From: Anaerolineae bacterium
GTDB lineage: Bacteria > Chloroflexota > Anaerolineae > Aggregatilineales > Phototrophicaceae
Direction: 5' to 3'
Assembly (NCBI GenBank): GCA_017303635.1
Contig: JAFLCG010000005.1
Span: forward strand, 186,001 to 250,000
DNA: 64,000 bases
Shown: positions 49,437 through 56,991 of the stretch, piece by piece
How the letters are laid out: every line of letters starts with the position of its first letter
Numbering within the stretch: the stretch's first letter is position 1
Position numbers and translations under genes: made by a program
The notes under the pieces: model-generated
What the model was told of the DNA's origin: nothing
Seen by the model: only the letters and a program-made list of their open reading frames with translations
Databases searched by the model: none

Positions 49437-50135
49437 ATGCTCATGGCCGTCGTCGTAGTCATTGAAGATGATCCCCTGATTTACCTCCCGCTTTCGGAAG
49501 CCCTCCGCGAACATGGCTATACCGTTTTCACTGCGGCTGACGGCAAGGCAGGTCTGGAAGCAGTCTTCACCTATCAACCCCATGTGGTGATACTTGACAT
49601 TCTGCTCCCTGAAATGGACGGGTGGGCAGTCTGCAAAGCCATCCGGCGCAGCAGCGTCGTTCCGATCTTGATGTTGAGTTCGCTCAATGAGGAGATTGAT
49701 CGCATCCTCGGTCTCGAACTTGGCGCAGATGACTACCTGACCAAACCCTTTAGTACACGGGAGTTAATCGCTCACATTCGGGCACTGCTCCGACGAGTAG
49801 AATTCAGCGCACCGAAATCATCAGCGAACCACTTGAACTTTGACCGGATTTCCATTGATCTGGGTCGGCGCATCGTCATTAAGGATGGGCAGGAAATCGC
49901 CTTGCGGTACAAGGCTTTTGAACTGCTAGCCTTGCTGGCTGCCAACGCCGGGCAAGTAGTCACCCGCGCGGATATTTTCGACAAAATCTGGGGGACGGAT
50001 TGGATTGGAGATACGCGTACGCTGGAAGTTCACATCCGCTGGCTCCGCGAACAATTGGAAGATGACCCCAGTCATCCCCAATTTATTCAGACAGCGCGCA
50101 GCGCGGGGTACCGCTTTGCAGGCAGCCCGATCTGA
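49437..50135 (+). CDS. OmpR-family response regulator
   Basis: 232 residues from ATG 49437 (49443 also possible; the GTG at 49380 would add an uncharged non-family tail). Receiver: acidic pair EDD (10-12), phospho-acceptor Asp54 in VVILDILLPEMDGW, LMLSSLNEE, Lys in YLTKPFS. Output winged helix: LGRRIVIKDGQEIALRYKAFELLALLAANAGQVVTRADIFDKIWG...TLEVHIRWLREQLEDD...IQTARSAGYRF. It binds DNA as a dimer on direct repeats. Its stop overlaps the kinase ATG (TGATG), so the two are co-translated. Confidence 0.94.
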   Translation: MLMAVVVVIEDDPLIYLPLSEALREHGYTVFTAADGKAGLEAVFTYQPHVVILDILLPEMDGWAVCKAIRRSSVVPILMLSSLNEEIDRILGLELGADDYLTKPFSTRELIAHIRALLRRVEFSAPKSSANHLNFDRISIDLGRRIVIKDGQEIALRYKAFELLALLAANAGQVVTRADIFDKIWGTDWIGDTRTLEVHIRWLREQLEDDPSHPQFIQTARSAGYRFAGSPI

Positions 50136-51595
50136 TGAGCATCCGCACACGTCTGCTATTGGTCAATATCGGCCTGCTGGCTGTCACAGTACTGGGAATC
50201 GTGTTGTTTGCAGGTTCACAGATCACAGCCGGGCTACAGGTGGATTACGAACAGCGCCTACTCAGCGAAATCCAGCTAATTGCCCAGGGCATCGCCCCGG
50301 CTGCTGCAAGTTATGCCCAGGACATCATTGATGATCAAGCGCTCGCAGAGGCCTTTTCCCCTTATGAAGCCCAGACCGGAGGCAGGCTTCGCCTCTACTT
50401 TACGGGACGCTCGATTGAACAATATGCCGGCAACAACACAGCCCGTAATGCAATCCGCCCGCCGGAACCACCTGAGATCGACTCCGCAATCACCGAGCAA
50501 CCTGTCGTCAGTCAGCGCACGGCTAATGATGGCGCTTCACGCTTTTTCACAGCAGCCTCCGTCACCGATGAAAACGGTATAATCGGCCTGGTGCAGTTGA
50601 GCGTTCCGAGCAGTACCTTAGCCAATCAAATTACCCAGCGCTGGCTGACGTTGGCCATCGGCATGATTGGTCTAACGGTTATGGCTGCCCTGCTGGTCGG
50701 CTGGACAGCTCATCAAATTATGCGCTCGCTGCAACAAATTCAGGACTCTGCCACTCGGTTGGCTGAGGGAGATCTAAAGCATCGGATCAATTCACCCTCA
50801 AACGATGAGATCGGTGCAGTAGCGCATGCCTTCAATACGATGGCTGCCCGCATTCAATCGATGATCGAAGCCCAACAGACTTTTGCCAGCAACACCTCAC
50901 ACGAATTCCGCACCCCCTTGACCACGATTCAACTTCGCACAGAAGCCTTAAAACGTTCAAGAGCGCTCGCGGAAGATGAATCCGCCCAAAAGTACCTCAA
51001 CGAAATCGACTCGGAAATTAACCGCCTGACCAACATGATCCAGGGACTCACGATCCTTTCGCGCATGGATGCGGATCGTCTGGACCTGGGACGTGATGAA
51101 GTCGATATTGTGCGCTTTGCATCCGCACTGCGGCAGCAAATGCTGCCCCACGCAAAGGCAAAAGGCATCGCCTTTGAGCTTCAGGTTCCAGCAGAACCCA
51201 TTCATATCGAAGTCAATCTCACCCATCTGACGCTCGTCTTCCGCAATCTGCTCGATAATGCGTTCAAATACACACCGTCGGGTGGGTCGGTCACATGGCA
51301 ACTGACTCGCCAGAGCAACACCATCGTCCATACCATTACAGATACAGGTATGGGCATCAGCGCTGAACACCTACCTCGTATCTTCGAGCGCTTTTACCGG
51401 GCCGACCGCGCCCGCCTGCGGGATGTACCGGGCTCCGGATTAGGGCTCTCGATCGTATCAGCAATCTTGCAAGCCTATGGGGGTGATATCCAAATCAACA
51501 GCGAGGGCATCAACGAGGGAACACAGGTCACTGTACACTGGCACCTGACCCCGGCTCACGATCCATGGATGCCCGATTCATCAAGCGCCCGTTGA
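50135..51595 (+). CDS. Sensor histidine kinase (HAMP, HisKA, HATPase)
   Basis: 486 residues. TM1 at about 8-28, an extracytoplasmic sensor domain of about 140 residues, TM2 at about 170-192, HAMP (HQIMRSLQQIQDSATRLAEGDL), HisKA with His256 in SNTSHEFRTPLTTIQ, and HATPase with N box VFRNLLDNAFKYTP, G1 ITDTGMGIS and G2 GSGLGLSIV. It should phosphorylate the regulator encoded just upstream in response to an external signal. It is the only complete kinase-regulator pair in the window. Confidence 0.95.
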   Translation: MSIRTRLLLVNIGLLAVTVLGIVLFAGSQITAGLQVDYEQRLLSEIQLIAQGIAPAAASYAQDIIDDQALAEAFSPYEAQTGGRLRLYFTGRSIEQYAGNNTARNAIRPPEPPEIDSAITEQPVVSQRTANDGASRFFTAASVTDENGIIGLVQLSVPSSTLANQITQRWLTLAIGMIGLTVMAALLVGWTAHQIMRSLQQIQDSATRLAEGDLKHRINSPSNDEIGAVAHAFNTMAARIQSMIEAQQTFASNTSHEFRTPLTTIQLRTEALKRSRALAEDESAQKYLNEIDSEINRLTNMIQGLTILSRMDADRLDLGRDEVDIVRFASALRQQMLPHAKAKGIAFELQVPAEPIHIEVNLTHLTLVFRNLLDNAFKYTPSGGSVTWQLTRQSNTIVHTITDTGMGISAEHLPRIFERFYRADRARLRDVPGSGLGLSIVSAILQAYGGDIQINSEGINEGTQVTVHWHLTPAHDPWMPDSSSAR

Positions 51596-51687
51596 GGAAA
51601 CCCAATCTGTTGGTTAAACTCAAAGGCTAAACTGCTACAATAATTCCTTAATCCACAACCGGATATCTGCAACACCACGAGGAACCC

Positions 51688-53406
51688 ATGGCCGAAACGG
51701 AGCTTGAGAAACCATCTGCCGCTGGCACGGACGCATCCAGCCCGCGCCTTGATTTCATCCGCGAGCTGATCGAAGAACATAACCGCATCGGCCGCTTTGG
51801 TCAGCGGGTTCATACCCGCTTCCCCCCGGAGCCGAATGGCTACCTGCATCTGGGCCACGCCAAATCGATCTGCCTGAACTTCGGGCTGGCGCTGGAGTAC
51901 GGCGGCAAAGCCAACATGCGCTTTGACGACACCAATCCGGTTAAGGAAGAACAGGAATACGTCGATAACATTCTGGCGGACGTGCGCTGGTTGGGCTTTG
52001 ATTGGGAAGATCGGTTGTTTTATGCATCCGACTACTTCGACCAGCTGTATCAATGGGCCATTCAGCTGATCAAGATGGGCAAAGCCTATGTTGATGACCT
52101 GACTGCCGACCAAATCCGCGAGTATCGTGGCACGCTGACTCAACCAGGCAAGGACAGCCCGTTCCGTAACCGCAGCGTCGAAGAAAACCTCGCCCTCTTC
52201 GAACAGATGAAGAATGGCGATTTCCCGGATGGATCGCGCGTGCTGCGCGCCCGCATCGATATGGCCTCCCCCAATATCAACCTGCGTGACCCGGTGTTGT
52301 ACCGCATCCTGCACGCAGAACATCACCGCACCGGGGACAAATGGTGCATTTACCCGATGTACGACTGGGCGCATGGTCAGTCGGACTCGCTGGAAGGCAT
52401 CACCCACTCGATCTGCACACTGGAATTTGAAGATCATCGCCCACTCTACGAGTGGTTTATCGATACGCTGGGCATTCACAAACCGCAGCAGATTGAGTTC
52501 GCCCGGCTGAACCTGACCCGCACCGTCATGAGCAAGCGGAAACTCATTAAGCTGGTGCAGGATAACTATGTTCGTGGGTGGGATGACCCGCGGATGCCGA
52601 CCATCTCCGGGGCACGGCGGCGGGGCTATCCCCCGGCGGCCATCCGCGAATTTGTCAGCGCGACCGGAGTGGCCAAGAGCAACGGTACGGTGGAATACGC
52701 CATGCTGGAGTATTACATCCGGCAGGACTTGAACAAGACATCGCCGCGTGTGATGGCCGTCATCAAGCCTTTGAAAGTGGTCATCACCAACTATCCAGAA
52801 GGCCAGGTGGAAGAGTTCGACGCGGTGAATAACCCGGAAGATCCAAGCGCCGGGACGCGCAAGGTGCCATTCTCCAAAGTCCTGTATATCGAGCAGGATG
52901 ACTTCATGGAGAATCCGCCGAACAAATTCTTCCGGTTAGCACCAGGCCGCGAAGTACGCCTGCGCTATGCCTACTTCATCAAATGCGAGAACGTAGTCAA
53001 GGACGCAGATGGTAATGTGACCGAAGTCCATTGCACCTATGATCCGACCACCCGCGGCGGTGATGCCCCTGACGGGCGCAAGGTGAAAGCGACCATTCAC
53101 TGGGTCTCGGCGGCCCATGCCGTCCAGAGCGAAGTGCGCCTGTACGAGTCCCTCTATACGGTAGAAAACCCGAATGACTTGCCCGAAGGCAAGGAATTCA
53201 CCGACTTCATCAACCCGAATTCGCTGCAAGTCGTGAGCAACGCACAGGTCGAACCCAGCCTGAAGACCGCACAAGCCGGGCAGCGTTTCCAGTTCGAGCG
53301 GCTCGGTTACTACTGCGTGGACCCGGATACCACCACCAGCCAACTCGTCTTTAATCGTACCGTGACGCTTAAGGATGAGTGGGCCAAGGTGCAGAAAAAC
53401 GGGTAA
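51688..53406 (+). CDS. glnS: Glutaminyl-tRNA synthetase
   Basis: 572 residues. N-terminal [16 protein letters not shown]; class I HIGH-region [17 protein letters not shown] (44-60); [17 protein letters not shown]; the KMSKS equivalent VMSKRKL near 280-286; then C-terminal GlnRS anticodon-binding beta-barrels ([34 protein letters not shown]...). It charges tRNA-Gln directly. Most bacteria instead use GatCAB transamidation; GlnRS was gained from eukaryotes by some lineages. It fits with the tRNA-Gln at 44380. Starts at ATG 51688 with GAGGAA upstream. Confidence 0.96.
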   Translation: MAETELEKPSAAGTDASSPRLDFIRELIEEHNRIGRFGQRVHTRFPPEPNGYLHLGHAKSICLNFGLALEYGGKANMRFDDTNPVKEEQEYVDNILADVRWLGFDWEDRLFYASDYFDQLYQWAIQLIKMGKAYVDDLTADQIREYRGTLTQPGKDSPFRNRSVEENLALFEQMKNGDFPDGSRVLRARIDMASPNINLRDPVLYRILHAEHHRTGDKWCIYPMYDWAHGQSDSLEGITHSICTLEFEDHRPLYEWFIDTLGIHKPQQIEFARLNLTRTVMSKRKLIKLVQDNYVRGWDDPRMPTISGARRRGYPPAAIREFVSATGVAKSNGTVEYAMLEYYIRQDLNKTSPRVMAVIKPLKVVITNYPEGQVEEFDAVNNPEDPSAGTRKVPFSKVLYIEQDDFMENPPNKFFRLAPGREVRLRYAYFIKCENVVKDADGNVTEVHCTYDPTTRGGDAPDGRKVKATIHWVSAAHAVQSEVRLYESLYTVENPNDLPEGKEFTDFINPNSLQVVSNAQVEPSLKTAQAGQRFQFERLGYYCVDPDTTTSQLVFNRTVTLKDEWAKVQKNG

Positions 53407-53410
53407 TCGC

Positions 53411-53470
53411 CCTCACCCCTAGCCTCTCTCCCCGTCGTTTGCCGAAGATGCGCGGCGGGGAGAGGGGATA
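53411..53470. repeat. CCTCTCTCCCC/GGGGAGAGGGG hairpin repeat
   Basis: A long interrupted inverted repeat (arms near 53423-53434 and 53456-53467) begins 4 bases after the glnS stop. The surrounding CCCTCACCCCTAGCC...GAGAGGGGATAAGG layout resembles a common dispersed bacterial intergenic repeat. A shorter relative is inserted in the radical SAM gene at 12501-12541. It may also end glnS transcription. Confidence 0.7.
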
Positions 53471-53598
53471 AGGTCGGGTGGACGGGATAGATGCCGCCTT
53501 TTCTAACCCATTCCCAACGATCTTCCACCCCTACATCAATCGACACACACAACCAGAGCGTTTAGGATAATCGTGCTAGCGTAGTACCTTTGTACTGG

Positions 53599-53805
53599 AT
53601 GCTTATGGTTGTCCTGAACCTGCTGGTCATTCTGCTCATCATTGTCGCCTATCTGGTAGGCATTACGGCTGTCGTGGCGGTGCTATCCGTCAGCCGGATG
53701 CGCCGTACTACCCCAGTCACCCGCTGGACCTATCAGGTCATCCCGGAAATGGACAGCGTCCTGGGCGCCACCCAACCGACAACCGCCAGCAGCGGCGCGG
53801 ATTGA
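53599..53805 (+). CDS. Small single-pass membrane protein
   Basis: 68 residues from ATG 53599 (TTG 53590 and ATG 53605 are alternatives). One long hydrophobic segment covers most of residues 1-32 (LNLLVILLIIVAYLVGITAVVAVL), followed by a short basic motif (SRMRRTTPVTRW) and a polar Thr/Ser-rich tail. The positive residues after the helix place the tail in the cytoplasm. I recognise no family, and no ribosome binding site is clear. It lies 37 bases upstream of another small membrane protein. Confidence 0.55.
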   Translation: MLMVVLNLLVILLIIVAYLVGITAVVAVLSVSRMRRTTPVTRWTYQVIPEMDSVLGATQPTTASSGAD

Positions 53806-53830
53806 GCATCGCCATTCAGCGAGCCATCCG

Positions 53831-53843
53831 TATAATGGCAGTA
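53831..53843 (+). promoter_or_regulatory. -10 box directly before an ATG (leaderless promoter)
   Basis: TATAAT at 53831-53836 is only 6 bases from the ATG at 53843, so transcription would begin at or beside the start codon. No -35 is seen at normal spacing and no Shine-Dalgarno fits between. It indicates a leaderless message for the small membrane protein that follows. Confidence 0.5.
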
Positions 53844-54073
53844 TGACAAATTCACCCAAACCTTCCCCCCAACAACAACTGCTGCGGGCGACAATGGTCG
53901 CCAGTGGATTAGCGCTGCTCGGCATCGTGGTCTTTGCGATCCTGTGGATCGTGCTGGGCAACGCCGGTGTCGCCAATGCGCCGCGCCTATTCATCGCCCT
54001 GCTGGTACCACCTGCCGTCATCGGTGTGGTGGTCGGCGGCTACTTCCTGATAAAGGGAAAGCCGAGCCCCTAA
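53843..54073 (+). CDS. Small membrane protein with two helices
   Basis: 76 residues starting at ATG 53843. A polar N-terminus (NSPKPSPQQQLL) is followed by two hydrophobic helices (about 17-38 and 48-69) separated by a short loop, ending in KGKPSP. No recognised family. The start codon is 6 bases after a TATAAT, pointing to a leaderless transcript. Function unknown. Confidence 0.65.
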   Translation: MTNSPKPSPQQQLLRATMVASGLALLGIVVFAILWIVLGNAGVANAPRLFIALLVPPAVIGVVVGGYFLIKGKPSP

Positions 54074-54511
54074 CAGTTCGACAGTCGGCGGAAGGTGCGG
54101 TTTTGACCATGCGATACCCACCATCGCAGCCGTTGCCCGATCTAGCCCAACCGTTTCTGAAACGGGTTTTATTGGACAGATTGGACACTTTGGACATTTT
54201 TGATAGCCCCTCAAGGCCCGCAACGCCATCAAGCCTTAGACATTTTTCACCCGACAAAGACATCCTTTGAATGTTCACTGTTTGTCACGTTTAAGCATTC
54301 TGGGGTTCAGCTGGCAATCAGGGCGCAGACTGCCTTCGGGACTTCGGCATCAGCAGCCTCTACTAGCTCACCAATCGTTACTGTGTGAATTCTGGCGGGC
54401 GGCTATCCGGGCGAGGACGCCTTAGTCCACCCCTACGGCTAGATCCGTATTCACGCCTGGCAACAAAATATCATACCTCGAGACCAAAAATCGGAACAAA
54501 TGTTCCGATTT
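54074..54511. other. 438-base intergenic region: hairpin, 9-bp direct repeats, gene remnant, palindrome
   Basis: No complete gene is supported. Elements in order: a terminator-like hairpin CCGTTT (54151-54156) / AAACGG (54160-54165) followed by GTTTTATT; three 9-bp direct repeats of the (A/T)TTGGACA type at 54171-54197; a minus-strand frame (about 54400-54315) whose last residues read IGELVEAADAEVPKAVCALIAS before a stop, like the tail of a broken gene; then the palindrome at 54486-54513. Nothing matches a known RNA family. Confidence 0.45.
54151..54173 (+). terminator. Possible terminator downstream of small membrane protein gene
   Basis: A 6-bp stem (54151-54156 with 54160-54165) with a short CTG loop is followed by GTTTTATT. 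The stem is short but the T-rich tail is right. It lies 77 bases after the 54073 stop. Confidence 0.4.
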
Positions 54512-54513
54512 TT
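54486..54513. promoter_or_regulatory. Perfect 13-bp palindrome with GAAC-AAAT-GTTC core
   Basis: AAAAATCGGAACA (54486-54498) and its exact reverse complement (54501-54513) are separated by AA. The right end overlaps the stop codon of the minus-strand methyltransferase at 54512. The A-run/T-run flanks make it work as a two-way intrinsic terminator. The core GAACAAATGTTC (54494-54505) also equals the Gram-positive LexA box form GAAC-N4-GTTC. A near copy with one changed base in the core is at 26207-26230. Confidence 0.6.
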
Positions 54514-55192
54514 ACTCATTTTTCCGCCAGCGTAACACCAGCGCCACCGGCACAGTGGATGTGACTGGCGCGACTACCCCGGCCTGAAGTCCAGGCTCAG
54601 CGAGGGCTTCCAGAGACAGGCCCACCGCTTGCCCAGCAGTGTGATAATCAGCTATCAAATGCGGGTAATGCTCGACTGCATAGGTGCGCCCATCAGCAGC
54701 CTGAAACGTCCGCTGAGCGCCATTCAGGAAGATGAACGGATGGACATCACTCAGCAGCAGCCAGCCGCCCGGCTTGAGTACGCGCCCCATCTCCTGAAAA
54801 GTCGGTTCCAGGCGGGGCAAATGCCCTAACGCCAGCCCGCAGATAATGCCATCTACCGATTGGGATGCTAAGGGGATCGCTTCAGTCGTGGCACAGGCCG
54901 CCCCAATGAGCGAACTGACCCGCAGCATGGCCTCGCTGTTATCCAGCGCAATCACTCGCCCTGCCCCAAGCTGACGGGCTATCAGCGCATAGCGCCCGGT
55001 GCCACAGGCCAAATCGAGAATGGTGCTGCCCGACAGGGTCGGCAGCAGTGAACGCATGGCCCGTTCTTCCGCCTGCATGAGCGCGTTATGGGCATGCGGT
55101 GGATAAGCACTCGCCCATTGCTGATAGGCTTGCAGACTGGGCAAAACAGGTGACCGGGCTGGAGTGAACCATCGACGGAACCAGCGCCTCAT
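54512..55192 (-). CDS. Class I SAM-dependent methyltransferase
   Basis: 226 residues from the ATG at 55192, which overlaps the stop of the preceding gene (ATGA); the longer open frame before it is a shadow of that gene. Motif I is ILDLACGTGRYALIA, then VIALDNSEAMLRV, GIICGLALGHLPRLEP, and MGRVLKPGGWLLLSDVHPF. The N-terminus RRWFRRWFTPARSPV is strongly basic and may lie at the membrane. It is coupled to a membrane protein and a radical SAM gene upstream on the same strand. Acceptor unknown. Confidence 0.83.
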   Translation of the reverse strand: MRRWFRRWFTPARSPVLPSLQAYQQWASAYPPHAHNALMQAEERAMRSLLPTLSGSTILDLACGTGRYALIARQLGAGRVIALDNSEAMLRVSSLIGAACATTEAIPLASQSVDGIICGLALGHLPRLEPTFQEMGRVLKPGGWLLLSDVHPFIFLNGAQRTFQAADGRTYAVEHYPHLIADYHTAGQAVGLSLEALAEPGLQAGVVAPVTSTVPVALVLRWRKNE

Positions 55193-55725
55193 GGATGGCC
55201 GCCCATGTAGAAGCGGGCATCGAAGCTCTCTTTTTCTTCTTCGCGGGTGGTGCCAAGGATGATGAAATCCGCCCATATACGGAACTGTAGATCGCTGCTG
55301 TTGTAGATCAGGCGCGTGCGGTGCGGCAGCATCAGCCACATATAAGCAATCCGGCGGCGCTCGTAGCGCGTAGTGCGGTCCCGCAGGTCATAGTACCAGC
55401 GGGGAAAGTAGGCCAGGCGATGATAGGTATCCGCGAAGGAATTCCGCCAGAAGAACGCTGCCAGCGACACCACCAGAATACTGATCCCGGTAAACAGAAA
55501 GACCGACCCCAAGCGCAGCGACCATACTCCGACCATACCGAGCAGCGCGGTCAGCGCCCCCATCCAGACGATTAGTGTCATGACCGGCATCGGCGGCACT
55601 TCATCCGGGCCGTAGGCCTCGAAGGAATGAATAATCGGCGTCTTATACAGTCCGATGACGATCAACACAGACCGTACCAGTCCGATGAAGATGACGATGA
55701 AGAACAGCGGGATTAAGAAAGACAT
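55189..55725 (-). CDS. Membrane protein of unknown function
   Basis: 178 residues from ATG 55725. Hydrophobic helices at about 1-25, 46-67 and 73-92, then a soluble C-terminal part of about 85 residues rich in Arg, Tyr and Trp (YHRLAYFPRWYYDLRDRTTRYERRRIAYMW...RIWADFIILG). I recognise no family. It lies between a radical SAM gene (9 bases upstream) and a methyltransferase (4-base overlap), so the three likely form an operon. Confidence 0.65.
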   Translation of the reverse strand: MSFLIPLFFIVIFIGLVRSVLIVIGLYKTPIIHSFEAYGPDEVPPMPVMTLIVWMGALTALLGMVGVWSLRLGSVFLFTGISILVVSLAAFFWRNSFADTYHRLAYFPRWYYDLRDRTTRYERRRIAYMWLMLPHRTRLIYNSSDLQFRIWADFIILGTTREEEKESFDARFYMGGHP

Positions 55726-55734
55726 CAGCAACCA

Positions 55735-56820
55735 TCACATCTGCAAGAGGCTGCGCGGGCCTTTATACAACGGGCACACACAACGGGAACATTCAGCGCG
55801 CTCGCCCGTCCGGTAAGCGTGGCGCAGCATGAGCGCTTCCGGCCCATTCAAGGCATCTAACATGGATTGATCCCGCCGCACCCGTCCCATTGTGGGCAAG
55901 AAGTAACACGGGCGCAGCGAACCATCGACTTCGACCACCGTCGAAATATGGGGCGCATTGCAGCGCGGCGGCTCAAAGTCACCCCCCCCGGTCAGCGCGC
56001 GGAAGTAGTCCAGCATCCGGCGGAGCTTGGCCGGGCTTTCACTGATGAGGCCGCTGGCGAAGTCAGCCGCATAGTCCCGTTCCACCGTGGTCAACAGATG
56101 GTCGAACGCGGCCACATCCGCCGGCGATAAGGCCGTCGCCAGCGGGCCGTGATCCGGTGGTGCGCCCACTCCAGCATGAGCGATAAAGTGAAGATCAGAC
56201 GAGCCAACGGACGTCATCCCAAGAGTACGATTGCCAAAAGCAACCTCATTGCTGACATCCACAGTCAAAAAGCTGATGCGATTGGCACCGGCACCCTTAG
56301 CTGCGTCGATGATTTGAGCCAGTTCGGCATAGTTCGCCCGTTGGAGCGTAGTGCGGGTCGCCACCGGGATACCTCGTTCACGGGCCGCGCGAATGCCTTC
56401 TAACACCAGATCAAAGGCATCCACACCGCGAATCGCCTGATAAGTCGCCGCCGTGCCGCCATCCAGACTGACAATCAGTTCATCGACCGCGCCAACCAAT
56501 TGATCGACCTGCTTCTGCACATACAGGCCGTTGGTCAGCAGCATGGTGTAGATACCCTGCTGGCGGAAGCGCCTGGCAATCGTGGCCCATTCGGGATGCT
56601 GCATGGCCTCCCCGCCGCTGAGCAGCACCCAGCGCGTGCCAAGTTCACGACATTGTTCCGCCAGATGATCGACTAAGTCCATGGACATGTTGCGGCGGGG
56701 ATTGCGCCAGATGTCGCAGGTTACGCAGCGGCTGTTGCAGCCATCGGTAATGTAGAGTACGAGCAGCGGCAGCGTGTGCAGCCGATCACTGACGAGGTTG
56801 AGCAAGTAACGCGGATTCAT
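55735..56820 (-). CDS. Radical SAM protein with SPASM-like C-terminus
   Basis: 361 residues from ATG 56820; the frame is open to 56865. The radical SAM triad is C28/C32/C35 (DGCNSRCVTCDIWRNP), followed by WVLLSGGEAMQHPEW and VSLDGGTAATYQAIRGVDAFDLVLEGI blocks typical of MoaA/PqqE/SPASM-type enzymes. The C-terminal region has more cysteines (PPRCNAPHISTVVEVDGSLRPCYF and CSRCVCPLY) that may bind auxiliary Fe-S clusters. Such enzymes modify peptides or small molecules. First gene of a set with a membrane protein and a methyltransferase. No short precursor peptide is evident near it. Confidence 0.88.
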   Translation of the reverse strand: MNPRYLLNLVSDRLHTLPLLVLYITDGCNSRCVTCDIWRNPRRNMSMDLVDHLAEQCRELGTRWVLLSGGEAMQHPEWATIARRFRQQGIYTMLLTNGLYVQKQVDQLVGAVDELIVSLDGGTAATYQAIRGVDAFDLVLEGIRAARERGIPVATRTTLQRANYAELAQIIDAAKGAGANRISFLTVDVSNEVAFGNRTLGMTSVGSSDLHFIAHAGVGAPPDHGPLATALSPADVAAFDHLLTTVERDYAADFASGLISESPAKLRRMLDYFRALTGGGDFEPPRCNAPHISTVVEVDGSLRPCYFLPTMGRVRRDQSMLDALNGPEALMLRHAYRTGERAECSRCVCPLYKGPRSLLQM

Positions 56821-56991
56821 GCTTTGAGTATACCGGGAATTCGGCCACACGGCACAGAACACCAACCTACAGGCTACCCTCCCACTCGGACATAGAAGAT
56901 CGGCAAGTAGAGATGATCGTGCGAAGAAGCGAGGGGCAGTGTATGATAGAATAAAACTATTCGCGGACAGCCCTTACCCAGATCAATACCC

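Noticed and set aside
51556..52479. 307-residue minus-strand frame over glnS
   Set aside because: Antisense shadow of a highly conserved synthetase gene.
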